The notes under the pieces: model-generated | Told to the model about the DNA's origin: nothing | Databases searched by the model: none | What the model saw: the letters and a program-made list of their open reading frames with translations, nothing else | Assembly: GCA_002297645.1 (NCBI GenBank) | Contig: DBMH01000058.1 | Location: 1 to 27,199, forward strand | Source: Rhodanobacteraceae bacterium UBA703 | GTDB taxonomy: Bacteria; Pseudomonadota; Gammaproteobacteria; Xanthomonadales; Rhodanobacteraceae | DNA: 27,199 nucleotides | Direction of reading: 5' to 3' | In this document: positions 6,940 through 15,947 of the stretch, one piece after another | Layout of the letters: each line of letters begins with the position of its first letter | Position numbering within the stretch: the stretch's first letter is position 1 | Program-made: the position numbers and the translations under genes

Positions 6940-8484
6940 ATGTCCGTCAGTGCCGTCTCCGGCAACCGCGCGTTCGCCGCATCGCCCAACAACGACTACA
7001 CCATCCAGAGCGGCGACACGCTGTCGGGCATCGCTGCCCGCCACGGCGTGTCCGTGCAGGACCTGCTCGCCGCCAACCCGCAGATCACCAATCCGGACGT
7101 GATCTATTCCGGCCAGTCGCTGACGATCCCGTCCGGCGGCGGAAACACCGGAGGAACGCAGGGAGTGCAAGGCCCCAGCGGCGCCGGTGGCGCCACGCCG
7201 GGCTCGCAGCAGGGCCGTATCAACGAAGCCATGGGCTTCTTCGAGAGCCAGGGCTGGACGCGCGCGCAGGCGGCGGGCATCGTCGGCAACCTGCAAGCCG
7301 AAAGCGGCGTCGACCCGAACCGGGCACAGGACGGCGGCGGACCGGGCTACGGCCTCGCGCAGTGGGAAGGTCCGCGCCAGGCCGACTTCAAGGCCTGGGC
7401 CGGCAAGGACATCCACCAGTCGACGTTCCGCGAGCAGCTCGAATTCATCCAGCACGAGCTGACCACGACCGAGCGCGGCGCCGGCAATGCGCTCAGGGGC
7501 GCCACCACGGCGGCCGACGCGGCGCGGATCTTCTGCAACCAGTACGAGCGCCCCGGCATCCCGCACCTGGAGAGCCGCATCGCCAACGCGAACGCGATCT
7601 TCAACAACGCCTCGCCGACGGATCCCGGCACCGGCAAGACCCCGTCGACGGGAGCCGACAACGGCACAGGCAAGACACCGCCACCCGCCACGAGCGGCGA
7701 CTACACCGTACGCAGCGGTGACACGCTGTCGGGCATCGCGGCGCGCCATGGCGTTTCGCTGTCCTCGCTGATCGCCGCGAATCCGCAGATCGCCAATCCC
7801 GATCTCATCTATCCCGGCCAGTCCGTGCACATCCCGGCCGGTGGCAAGCAGGTCGGTGGTGGCGACTACACCGTGCGCAGCGGCGACACGCTGTCGGGCA
7901 TCGCGCAGAGCCGCGGCGTACCGCTCTCCTCGCTGATCTCCGCGAATCCGCAGATCGCCAATCCCGATCTCATCTATCCCGGCCAGACCGTGCACATCCC
8001 GGGCGGCGGCAGTCCGGCTGCGGCCACCGGCAACACCGGCGCGACCGGTGGCATGACGCCGGCAGGCGCAAAACCGACCGGTGGCAACCCGGCTGCGATC
8101 GCCAATGGCTTCCTCGAACGCAACGCATCCGACCTGAAGCGCAGCGGCGAGTTGCCGATGAACCCGAACGTGCCGAACGACGTCTGCTGCGCGAACTTCG
8201 TGACGGCGTGCCTGCAGAAGGCCGGGCTGATCAACTGGCACAGCGACGGCGTCGTCGACATGGCGAACCGCCTGAAGGCACAGGGCTGGAAGGTCGTCGA
8301 TGCGGCGCACGCCAAGCCGGGCGACGTCGCCGTCCTCAACGGCGGCGCGCACACCGAACTGGTCTACAGCAACAACGGCGGCGACCTCACGCTGATCGGC
8401 TCCAACAACCGCAACGCGGACGGCTCTCAACGCGTGACCTACGGCAATCCGTACGGCAACACGTACTACCTGACGCCTCCCTGA
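6940..8484 (+). CDS. LysM / phage-lysozyme / CHAP-like cell-wall hydrolase 1
   Basis: A 514-residue modular protein. Order: LysM (20-64, YTIQSGDTLSGIAARHGVS); a phage-tail-type lysozyme domain (about 93-224) with a probable catalytic Glu at 121 in NLQAESGVDP and the GYGLAQWEGPRQ signature; a Gly/Thr/Pro linker; LysM (255-299); LysM (310-354); and a C-terminal cysteine-hydrolase domain (about 384-514) with C416-C417 in VCCANFVTACLQKAG, GDVAVLNGG and H471 in HTELVYS, like CHAP/NlpC-P60 amidases. It should bind peptidoglycan and cut both glycan and peptide. There is no signal peptide or membrane helix; the N-terminus is MSVSAVSGNRAFAAS. A close paralogue follows. The start is supported by GAGG upstream and by the matching start in the paralogue. 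The export route is unknown. Confidence 0.9.
   Translation: MSVSAVSGNRAFAASPNNDYTIQSGDTLSGIAARHGVSVQDLLAANPQITNPDVIYSGQSLTIPSGGGNTGGTQGVQGPSGAGGATPGSQQGRINEAMGFFESQGWTRAQAAGIVGNLQAESGVDPNRAQDGGGPGYGLAQWEGPRQADFKAWAGKDIHQSTFREQLEFIQHELTTTERGAGNALRGATTAADAARIFCNQYERPGIPHLESRIANANAIFNNASPTDPGTGKTPSTGADNGTGKTPPPATSGDYTVRSGDTLSGIAARHGVSLSSLIAANPQIANPDLIYPGQSVHIPAGGKQVGGGDYTVRSGDTLSGIAQSRGVPLSSLISANPQIANPDLIYPGQTVHIPGGGSPAAATGNTGATGGMTPAGAKPTGGNPAAIANGFLERNASDLKRSGELPMNPNVPNDVCCANFVTACLQKAGLINWHSDGVVDMANRLKAQGWKVVDAAHAKPGDVAVLNGGAHTELVYSNNGGDLTLIGSNNRNADGSQRVTYGNPYGNTYYLTPP
7702..8001 (+). repeat. Two internal LysM units of hydrolase 1
   Basis: Two 45-residue units (7702-7836 and 7867-8001) share YTVRSGDTLSGIA, SANPQIANPDLIYPGQ or a close match, and VHIP. 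DNA identity between the units is high by eye, showing internal duplication. The N-terminal LysM (6997-7131) is more diverged. Confidence 0.85.
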
Positions 8485-8504
8485 TCCCGGGTTTCCGGGA
8501 TCCC

Positions 8505-8545
8505 GACGCCCCGCAGCGGTTCCGCCGCTGCGGGGCGTCGTCGTT
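8505..8545 (+). terminator. Strong hairpin terminator after LysM hydrolase 1
   Basis: A perfect 15-bp stem, GACGCCCCGCAGCGG (8505-8519) with its inverse at 8525-8539, encloses the loop TTCCG. Only a weak T-rich tail (GTCGTTTC) follows. A smaller hairpin with an 8-bp stem (8483-8490 and 8495-8502) overlaps the stop codon just before it. Confidence 0.75.
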
Positions 8546-8615
8546 TCGGCGGCCGCGTCGGCCCCCGGAGCGGGCACGGGCAATTCGTGGCGATGTGGGA
8601 TGCGTCACAGCGCTC

Positions 8616-8705
8616 CTAGGGTTAGCACGGATGGGCACCGCAGGACGATGGTGATGAAGTCAACACGGTCGAATTTTCTTCGTTTCCGCATTCACGAGGC
8701 TCGCC
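8616..8705 (+). promoter_or_regulatory. Conserved leader/promoter module of LysM hydrolase 2
   Basis: Copy of the module in front of hydrolase 1: CTAGGG (8616-8621), GCACGGATGGGC, ATGGTGATGAAGTC (8648-8661) and GAGGCTCGCC directly before the ATG. The distance from CTAGGG to the ATG is 90 bases here and 85 in the first copy. The twin palindrome of the first copy is reduced to a single CTAG. Confidence 0.55.
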
Positions 8706-10472
8706 ATGTCCATCAGTGCCGTCTCCGCCGGCAGCCGCGCTTTCGCTGCGCAGGCCACCCAGAACGAATACACGATCCAGCGCGGGGACACCTTGTCCGG
8801 CATCGCCGCGCGCCACGGCGTTTCCCTGCAGAGCCTTCTGGCTGCGAATCCGCGGATTGCCAATCCGGACGTGATCTATCCCGGGCAGACACTGACGATT
8901 CCATCCGGCGGGCAGGCCGGTGGATCCGGCGGCACGCAGGGCTCGCAAGGACCGAGCGGCGTATCCGGCAGCACGCCGGGCGCCTTGCAGGGCCGCATCA
9001 ACGAAGCGATGGGCTTCTTCGAGAGCAAGGGCTGGACGCGCGCGCAGGCCGCCGGCATCGTCGGCAACCTGCAGGCCGAAAGCGGAGTGGATCCGAATCG
9101 CCGGCAGAACGGCGGTGGACCGGGCTACGGACTCGCGCAATGGGAAGGTCCGCGCCAGGCCGACTTCAAGGCCTGGGCCGGCAAGGACATCCATCAGTCG
9201 ACGTTCCGCGAGCAGCTCGAATTCATCCAGCACGAGCTGACCACGACCGAGCGCGGCGCCGGCAACGCGCTCAAGGGCGCCACCACGGCAGCCGACGCGG
9301 CCCGGATCGTCTGCACGAAGTACGAGCGTCCCGGCATCCCGCACCTGGAGAGCCGCATCGCCAACGCGAACGCGATCTTCAACAACGCTTCGCCGACGAA
9401 GCCCGCGCCGGGTAGCTCGACGCCGGCTCCATCGAACCCGAACCCGTCCCCGGCGAAGCCGAATGCCGGCGGCGACTACACCGTGCGCAGCGGCGACACG
9501 ATGTCCGGCATCGCCGCACGCCACGGCGTCTCGCTGGCCACGCTGGTCGCCGCGAATCCGCAGATCAAGAATCCCAACCTGATCCAGGTCGGCCAGACGG
9601 TGCACCTCCCGGGCGGCAGCGGCGCCGCGGCCCCCGCGAGCAGCAACTACACCGTGCGCAGCGGGGACACGATGTCCGGCATCGCCGCACGCCACGGCGT
9701 TTCGCTGGCCACGCTGGTCGCCGCCAATCCGCAAATCAGGAACCCCAACCTGATCCAGGTCGGCCAGACGGTTCACATCCCGGGCAGCGGGGGTGGCAAA
9801 TCCGCTACCGGCGGCAACTACACCGTTCGCAGCGGCGACACCATGGCCGGCATCGCGTCCCGCCACGGCGTCTCGCTGGCCGCACTGAAAGCAGCCAATC
9901 CGCAGATCGGGAACATCAACCTCATCCATCCCGGCCAGACCGTGCACATCCCGGCCGGCGGATCGGCGCAAGGCCCGTCGAAGCCGGCGGGACCGGGCGG
10001 TTCCACCGGCGTCAACGGCCCGTCCGGTGCCAGCGGCAGCAAGGCCGCCGACATCGCCAAGCAGTTCCTCGGCCGCAATGCGTCCGAACTGAAGCGCAGC
10101 GGCGCACTGCCGATGAATCCGAACGTGCCCAGCAACATCTGCTGCGCGAACTTCGTCTCGGCGGTATTGCAGAAGGCCGGCCTGCTGAACGTGCACACCG
10201 ACCTGGTGTCCGGTTCGAGCAAGACCGGCCGCGGCGTCAACGGCTCGATCGGCCAGATCCTGAAGGACCGTGGCTGGAAGGTCGTGGACGCGGCCCATGC
10301 GAAGCCGGGCGACGTCGCGATCGTCAACAACGGCCATCACGTCGAGATGGTCTACAGCAACAAGGGCGGCGACGTCACGTTGATCGGCTCCAACAACATC
10401 AACAAGGACGGCACCCAGCAGATCAGCTACGGCAAGCCTTATGGCGGTGCGTGGTACCTGACGCCTCCGTGA
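8706..10472 (+). CDS. LysM / phage-lysozyme / CHAP-like cell-wall hydrolase 2
   Basis: A 588-residue paralogue of the preceding gene. Order: LysM (22-66, YTIQRGDTLSGIAARHGVS); phage-type lysozyme domain (about 97-228) with probable catalytic E125 in NLQAESGVDP; a Pro/Ser-rich linker; three LysM units (258-302, 315-359, 372-416); a Gly/Ser linker; and a CHAP/NlpC-like domain (about 446-588) with C479-C480 in ICCANFVSAVLQKAG, GDVAIVNNG and H544/H545. It has one more LysM unit than hydrolase 1 and a longer C-terminal insert (SGSSKTGRGVNGSIGQ). Like its twin it has no signal peptide. The lysozyme segment is nearly identical in DNA to that of the twin, while the ends differ. A probable two-activity peptidoglycan hydrolase; whether it acts on self or on rivals is open. 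Confidence 0.9.
   Translation: MSISAVSAGSRAFAAQATQNEYTIQRGDTLSGIAARHGVSLQSLLAANPRIANPDVIYPGQTLTIPSGGQAGGSGGTQGSQGPSGVSGSTPGALQGRINEAMGFFESKGWTRAQAAGIVGNLQAESGVDPNRRQNGGGPGYGLAQWEGPRQADFKAWAGKDIHQSTFREQLEFIQHELTTTERGAGNALKGATTAADAARIVCTKYERPGIPHLESRIANANAIFNNASPTKPAPGSSTPAPSNPNPSPAKPNAGGDYTVRSGDTMSGIAARHGVSLATLVAANPQIKNPNLIQVGQTVHLPGGSGAAAPASSNYTVRSGDTMSGIAARHGVSLATLVAANPQIRNPNLIQVGQTVHIPGSGGGKSATGGNYTVRSGDTMAGIASRHGVSLAALKAANPQIGNINLIHPGQTVHIPAGGSAQGPSKPAGPGGSTGVNGPSGASGSKAADIAKQFLGRNASELKRSGALPMNPNVPSNICCANFVSAVLQKAGLLNVHTDLVSGSSKTGRGVNGSIGQILKDRGWKVVDAAHAKPGDVAIVNNGHHVEMVYSNKGGDVTLIGSNNINKDGTQQISYGKPYGGAWYLTPP
9477..9953 (+). repeat. Three internal LysM units of hydrolase 2
   Basis: Units at 9477-9611, 9648-9782 and 9819-9953. 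The first two are almost identical in DNA over their 135 bases (only a few differences by eye), indicating recent duplication; the third is more diverged (GDTMAGIASRHGVSLAALK). Confidence 0.85.
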
Positions 10473-10491
10473 GCGTCCTTTCCGGGATGTG

Positions 10492-10520
10492 AAAAAGGGC
10501 GGCCGCGGGCCGCCCTTTTT
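10492..10520. terminator. Bidirectional Rho-independent terminator
   Basis: A perfect 13-bp stem, AAAAAGGGCGGCC (10492-10504) with its inverse at 10508-10520, has a GCG loop. The flanking A5 and T5 runs make it effective in both directions. It follows hydrolase 2 on the plus strand and the gene at 10662-11093 on the minus strand. Confidence 0.93.
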
Positions 10521-10539
10521 CGTCCATCGACCGTATCGT

Positions 10540-10570
10540 CGTCATGCCCGCGCAGGCGGACAGCCAGCGC
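10540..10570. repeat. Degenerate REP-like extragenic palindrome
   Basis: CGTCATGCCCGCGCAGGCGG followed by a CCAGCG block resembles the common proteobacterial intergenic element CGTCATTCCCGCG..GGCGGGAATCCAG. Translated on the minus strand it gives W-L-S-A-C-A-G-M-T, close to the well-known spurious peptide WIPAFAGMT. It sits just past the terminator, between convergent genes. It is a single decayed copy. Confidence 0.5.
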
Positions 10571-10661
10571 ACCCACGATCGCGCGGAGCCGGATGACCCG
10601 CCTTGGGGTGCCGTGCCGCGCCTCCGCTCGTGCGCAATGGCGGCGAGCGCTCGCCCTCCGC

Positions 10662-11093
10662 CTACGGAACCTCGAAGATCGCCGCGGGTGCGCCGTACTC
10701 CGCCGCCCACGGCTGCCAGGCCACGTCGGTCGGTCCGACCGAACTCGTCACGAGCTTCCAGCCGGTCGCCTGCCCGCGCAGCAGGGCGGCATACGCCCGC
10801 GACTTCATGCCGGCTTCCGCCGCCTCCGCGAACGGCGTGTCCTTGTAGTCGATCGGCTGGCCACCGGGCGTCTGGATCGACGCGTACAGGAAAGCCCATT
10901 CACCCGAGACGCGAAGACTCGACACGTCGAGCTGCGCCGGCTTGCCGAGCGCGCTGACGAGGTCGGCAAGCGCCGGCTTGAGGATCGCCTGGGCTTCGGC
11001 GGAGGTGAGCGCCGGCGTGCGCGGCGTGTCCTGAGCGGCATTTGCGGTCATGAGGCAGGCACCGAGAATCAGGGGAAGAAGAGGAAGACGCAT
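10662..11093 (-). CDS. Exported protein of unknown function
   Basis: A 143-residue protein with a short N-terminal export signal (MRLPLLPLILGACLMTANAAQD). LGAC could be a lipobox (Cys13), or signal peptidase I could cut after ANA; the hydrophobic stretch before the Cys is short for a lipoprotein. The mature part is predicted mixed alpha/beta with LDVSSLRVSGEWAFLYASIQTPGGQPIDYKDTPF and GWKLVTSSVGPTDVAWQPWAAEYGAP. I do not recognise the family. The last part resembles small periplasmic proteins that pair a helix with a sheet, but I claim no function. It lies 85 bases downstream of the glutaredoxin-like gene on the same strand and may be expressed with it. Confidence 0.8.
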   Translation of the reverse strand: MRLPLLPLILGACLMTANAAQDTPRTPALTSAEAQAILKPALADLVSALGKPAQLDVSSLRVSGEWAFLYASIQTPGGQPIDYKDTPFAEAAEAGMKSRAYAALLRGQATGWKLVTSSVGPTDVAWQPWAAEYGAPAAIFEVP

Positions 11094-11178
11094 GGCACTC
11101 TCGCCGCGAGTCGCGATGAGGCGGGATTCCTATGTACCGCGCGAAAACGACCGCTGCAAGGCAGCCGGTCACAGGGAG

Positions 11179-11409
11179 TCACGCCCGGGCGAGAAAGGCG
11201 CGCGCCGCATCCGGGTCGAACGGCCAGTCGAGCTCGCGCCCGCTTTCCGCCTCGTGCAGCACCGGTACGCGCGAACCGTAGCGCGCCTCCAGGTCCGCGT
11301 CGTCGTCGATCCAGCGCGTCTCGAACTCCGGTACGCGCGCCGCGGCGAGGACTGCCAGCGCCTGGTCGCAGAGCGGGCAATCGTCACGCTGAAAAAGAAT
11401 GAGCGTCAT
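11179..11409 (-). CDS. Glutaredoxin-like thioredoxin-fold protein
   Basis: A 76-residue protein with a thioredoxin-fold start, MTLILFQRDDCPLCDQA, carrying the CPLC redox pair (Cys11 and Cys14). The cis-Pro motif RVPVLHEAESG follows at about 47-57. This fits the small glutaredoxin-like family (DUF836 type) found in many proteobacteria. It is probably a cytoplasmic thiol-disulfide protein; the partner is unknown. The start at 11409 is chosen because the beta strand begins directly after the Met, and the longer frame upstream runs into the divergent sdaA gene. An 88-base gap separates it from sdaA on the other strand. Confidence 0.88.
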   Translation of the reverse strand: MTLILFQRDDCPLCDQALAVLAAARVPEFETRWIDDDADLEARYGSRVPVLHEAESGRELDWPFDPDAARAFLARA

Positions 11410-11497
11410 CGCGGCGGTTCCTGGGCGAAAACGTAGAATAGCCGCATCTCTCCCAGCGCGGCGCCGATGCGGCGAGCGCGCAGTCCACGAGGATTCC

Positions 11498-12880
<1,383 letters not shown>

Positions 12881-12914
12881 CCACGTCGCACGGGCCCCAA
12901 GTACGGCCGGCATG

Positions 12915-12942
12915 AAAAACGCGGCGCCTTTCGGCGCCGCGT
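12915..12942 (-). terminator. Terminator of protease 1 (minus strand)
   Basis: A 10-bp stem, ACGCGGCGCC (12919-12928) with its inverse at 12933-12942, has a TTTC loop. Read on the minus strand it is followed by a T run (the AAAAA before the stem on the plus strand), so it terminates the gene at 13005-15947. It may also slow plus-strand transcription from sdaA. Confidence 0.8.
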
Positions 12943-12963
12943 CCACGAAGAACGAAGGCCCCG

Positions 12964-12995
12964 GACTGCCGGTCCGGCTCGCCGGACCGGCAGTC
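12964..12995. terminator. Second long hairpin between sdaA and protease 1
   Basis: A perfect 14-bp stem, GACTGCCGGTCCGG (12964-12977) with its inverse at 12982-12995, has a CTCG loop. It has no T-tract on either strand. It probably stabilises the 3' ends of the convergent transcripts or assists termination. Confidence 0.6.
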
Positions 12996-13004
12996 TGCGA
13001 CGCC

Positions 13005-15947
13005 TTACGGCGTGGTCGGGACGATCCTGATGTCGTCGTAGTAGACCGCGCTGGCTCCATCCGCGAACAGGTCGATCGAACCGATGGCGGCGATGCCCGG
13101 AACGTCCTGCCCCGGGAACTGGTCCTTCCACGACCCGGAGTAGAGCTGGGTCCCGTTGTACCAGAACGTCTGCAGGTCGTTGTCGAGATCGACGACGAGC
13201 TTGAGATCCACCCACTGTCCCTTCACGAGCGTCGCGGTGCCCGGATTCGCAGCGCCCGTTTCATTCGAGACCTGCCCCGTCGCGCTGTCGAAGTAGACCT
13301 GCGTCGACCAGCTGATGATGCTGGTGTCGGTGTCGGAGTAGACGTTCTCGAAGATGAAGTACGTCTTGCCCGAGAAGGCGGTCGGAATGTACTGCTTCGC
13401 CGTGATCGTCCAGGAGCCGCTGGTGAACTGCGAGAACTCGTGGATGAGGTCGCTGTCCCCCTTGATTTCGATCGAGTTGGGGGCGCTCACGCTCTGCGTC
13501 GTGACGACGGTCGCTCCGGCAGCGGCGTCGTTGCCCCAGCCCTTCCAGCCGCCTTGACCGTGCACGTTGCCGTTGGCCGCGTAGGCGTCGAAGTTCTCGC
13601 TGAATCCCACCACGGCCTCACCGTCGAAACCGTCCTTGAAGATGGTGTCGTCGACGACGACCGCGCCGTTGCCCTTCAGCGCAACGGTGAGGTGCTGGTC
13701 GGGCGACTGCCCGCCGGCTTCCTTCAGCACCACGTTGCCGAAGCCGATGCCGGTCATGGTGACGTTAGGCTTCGGCGTCGCCGTGATGGTCAGTTCCTGG
13801 GTCGCGCCGGCGGCCAAGGTGAACGAGGCCGGCGTGACCGCGACGTCGAACTCGGTCGAGCCGGTCTCGAAGGTCGCGCTCCAGTTGCCCGAGCCGGAGA
13901 GCCGGTTCCTGACCGTGCGCTTCCACGTACAGGTCTCGACGCAGTTCACGTTGCGCATCGACGGCACGTTGAGATCCTTCACGTCGATCGAGCCGCCCGC
14001 GGGATTCGCGGCCAGATAGTTCGCGTAGGTCTCGTCCAGCGTCAGGCCCGCTAGGGCCGCCTTGCTGAGATCAGCGCGGCCGCTGCCGACGTCGTCGGCA
14101 TCCCACGGTGTCGTGAGGTTTTCCTTGTGGCCGCCGCCGAACGCGGTCGTCATCAGGGCGGACTTCACTTCGGACGGCGTCCAGTCCGGCTTCACGGCAC
14201 GGATCAGCGCTGCGGCGCCGGCCACGTGCGGCGAGGACATCGACGTGCCGCTGATGTAGCCGTAGTAGTTCTCGGGCGCGCCGTTGGTGACTGCGGCATA
14301 GATGTTGACGCCCGGCGCCGTGATGTCCGGCTTGGTCGCCGTGACCAGCGAGCTGGGACCGCGCAGGCTGAAGCCGCCGAGCACGTCCGCCTGCTGCGCG
14401 GCAGGAGCGAAATCGGCCAGGGTCGGCGTGGCGCCGTTCGCCGTGATGAAGTTGGCGATCGCCTGCCCCTGCGCCTGCAGGATGCTGTACGCGGGCAACG
14501 TGGCGGCCCCCACGTTCATGTTGATGGCACCTGCCGCGTTGTTGTAGATCACGGCGACGGACGCGCCCGCCGCTGCCGCGTTCTGCACCTTGATCTCGAA
14601 CGAACAGGTGCCGCGCGAGATCAACGCAATCGCGTTCTGGAAATAGTTCGCCGGGAATGCCGTGCATCCTTCGACATTCGACGCATCGCGTCGGATCGGC
14701 AGGTTTCCTGCGACGCCGACGTCGAGTCCGCTGCCCGGCGTCATCGCGATGTTGGTCGTGTTCGCTGGCGGCGTTCCGGGACCCGTGACGGACAGGAGCC
14801 CCGTGCCGGCGACGTTCTTGTCGTGCGTGGATGCGGCGACGGTCGTCACCCAGGGACCGAGGTGATTGACCTGGCCGACCGGATTCGGCGTCGTCGCGCG
14901 CGTGTTGCCGGCCGAGGCCGCGACGAAGATGTCCGCCCCGACTGCGTCCAGGAAGAGCCGGTCGTTGTCGACCCACGGCGTCTTGCCGCCGGAGATCGAG
15001 AAGTTGATGACGTCGACGCCATCGGCGATCGCGTTCTCGATACCGGCGACGATCATGTTCCCGGCGCAAGTGTCTGTCTCGCAGACCTTGTACGTGCGCA
15101 GCTTCGCGCACGGCGCGACGCCGGACATCGACGTATACGGCGCCGGGATTACCGGCGGCGGCACGGTCGCACTGGTCAGCGTGTTGCCGGCCGCCGTGCT
15201 CGCCGTGTGCACACCGTGGCCGTTGCCGGGATTGGCTTCCGGGTTGGGGCCCGTACAGACGCCGCCGGAACTGGTCGAACAGTCCGCGGCGCTGAGCTGC
15301 TTCGGGTTCGCGGAACTGAAACCGCAGGCCGCGTCGTTGGCGAACGACGGATGCGCGGCGAATGCACCGGTGTCGATCACGCCGACGACCACGCCTTCGC
15401 CCTTCGTGCCGACGTGGGTCGGCGTCGCGACGCCGCTCCAGATGTCGTCGGCATGGATGAAGCCGGGACCACGATAGGTGTCGAGCTGGTAAGTACCGGC
15501 CAGGCGGACGTCGGCGACGCCGGGAAGGCCGGCAACGTGACGCGCCTCGCTAGCGGTCATCTCGGTCGCGATGCCGTTCATCGTGATCGCGTAGCTGTTC
15601 GGCACGTCGATCGAGCGACCGATCGCCGCGTTGATGTCGGCGACGTGCGCGTCACGCTGCGCCGCCAGATAGCCGGCGTACGCGACTGCCGCCGGCGAAC
15701 GGACATCGACCTTGCGGCTGTCGCCGGCGGCTGCCGTCGGTGCCAGTCCCTGGACACCGCCGGCGTAGTGCATGAGGCCGGCTTCCTCGAAGCGGACGAT
15801 GTACATCGTCCGCACGTCTGAATTGTCTCTCTGGATAGAGGCGCTGTTGGCGGCGTTCGCGTCGTGCGCAGGCAGGATCGCGGAGGCTCCGGCCAGCGCG
15901 AGGCTGACGGCGGAGGCGAGTGTGGTCAAACGAATCGACTTCCCCAT
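13005..15947 (-). CDS. Secreted subtilisin-family (S8) serine protease 1
   Basis: A 980-residue protein with a signal peptide (MGKSIRLTTLASAVSLALAGASA). Order: inhibitor I9-type propeptide (about 47-155); S8 catalytic domain with Asp192 (VIDTGAF), His244 (GHGVHTAST), oxyanion Asn348 (SAGNTR) and Ser569 (GTSMSSPHVAG); a PA-type insert (about 400-515) between Asn and Ser; an Fn3-like beta domain (about 640-760, with CVETCTWKRTVRN); IFKDGFDG at 769-776; and a C-terminal jelly-roll/concanavalin-like domain (about 785-980) ending in YYDDIRI. All catalytic residues are present. It should be exported by Sec and matured extracellularly. A good AGGAG ribosome-binding site lies upstream. A paralogue is encoded upstream on the same strand. 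Confidence 0.95.
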   Translation of the reverse strand: MGKSIRLTTLASAVSLALAGASAILPAHDANAANSASIQRDNSDVRTMYIVRFEEAGLMHYAGGVQGLAPTAAAGDSRKVDVRSPAAVAYAGYLAAQRDAHVADINAAIGRSIDVPNSYAITMNGIATEMTASEARHVAGLPGVADVRLAGTYQLDTYRGPGFIHADDIWSGVATPTHVGTKGEGVVVGVIDTGAFAAHPSFANDAACGFSSANPKQLSAADCSTSSGGVCTGPNPEANPGNGHGVHTASTAAGNTLTSATVPPPVIPAPYTSMSGVAPCAKLRTYKVCETDTCAGNMIVAGIENAIADGVDVINFSISGGKTPWVDNDRLFLDAVGADIFVAASAGNTRATTPNPVGQVNHLGPWVTTVAASTHDKNVAGTGLLSVTGPGTPPANTTNIAMTPGSGLDVGVAGNLPIRRDASNVEGCTAFPANYFQNAIALISRGTCSFEIKVQNAAAAGASVAVIYNNAAGAINMNVGAATLPAYSILQAQGQAIANFITANGATPTLADFAPAAQQADVLGGFSLRGPSSLVTATKPDITAPGVNIYAAVTNGAPENYYGYISGTSMSSPHVAGAAALIRAVKPDWTPSEVKSALMTTAFGGGHKENLTTPWDADDVGSGRADLSKAALAGLTLDETYANYLAANPAGGSIDVKDLNVPSMRNVNCVETCTWKRTVRNRLSGSGNWSATFETGSTEFDVAVTPASFTLAAGATQELTITATPKPNVTMTGIGFGNVVLKEAGGQSPDQHLTVALKGNGAVVVDDTIFKDGFDGEAVVGFSENFDAYAANGNVHGQGGWKGWGNDAAAGATVVTTQSVSAPNSIEIKGDSDLIHEFSQFTSGSWTITAKQYIPTAFSGKTYFIFENVYSDTDTSIISWSTQVYFDSATGQVSNETGAANPGTATLVKGQWVDLKLVVDLDNDLQTFWYNGTQLYSGSWKDQFPGQDVPGIAAIGSIDLFADGASAVYYDDIRIVPTTP

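Noticed and set aside
7702..9953. CRISPR-like array
   Set aside because: The repeats are in-frame LysM coding units with long, similar spacing segments, not short repeats with unique spacers.
6835..10340. Two long minus-strand frames (582 and 572 codons) opposite the LysM genes
   Set aside because: Their repeats merely mirror the LysM repeats; no start signals or domains.
6940..10472. Prophage remnant
   Set aside because: The lysozyme domain is phage-like, but no capsid, tail, integrase or holin gene is near and base composition matches the neighbours.
11430..11440. TAGAAT as a -10 box for sdaA
   Set aside because: No -35 box at a usable distance; not strong enough to list.
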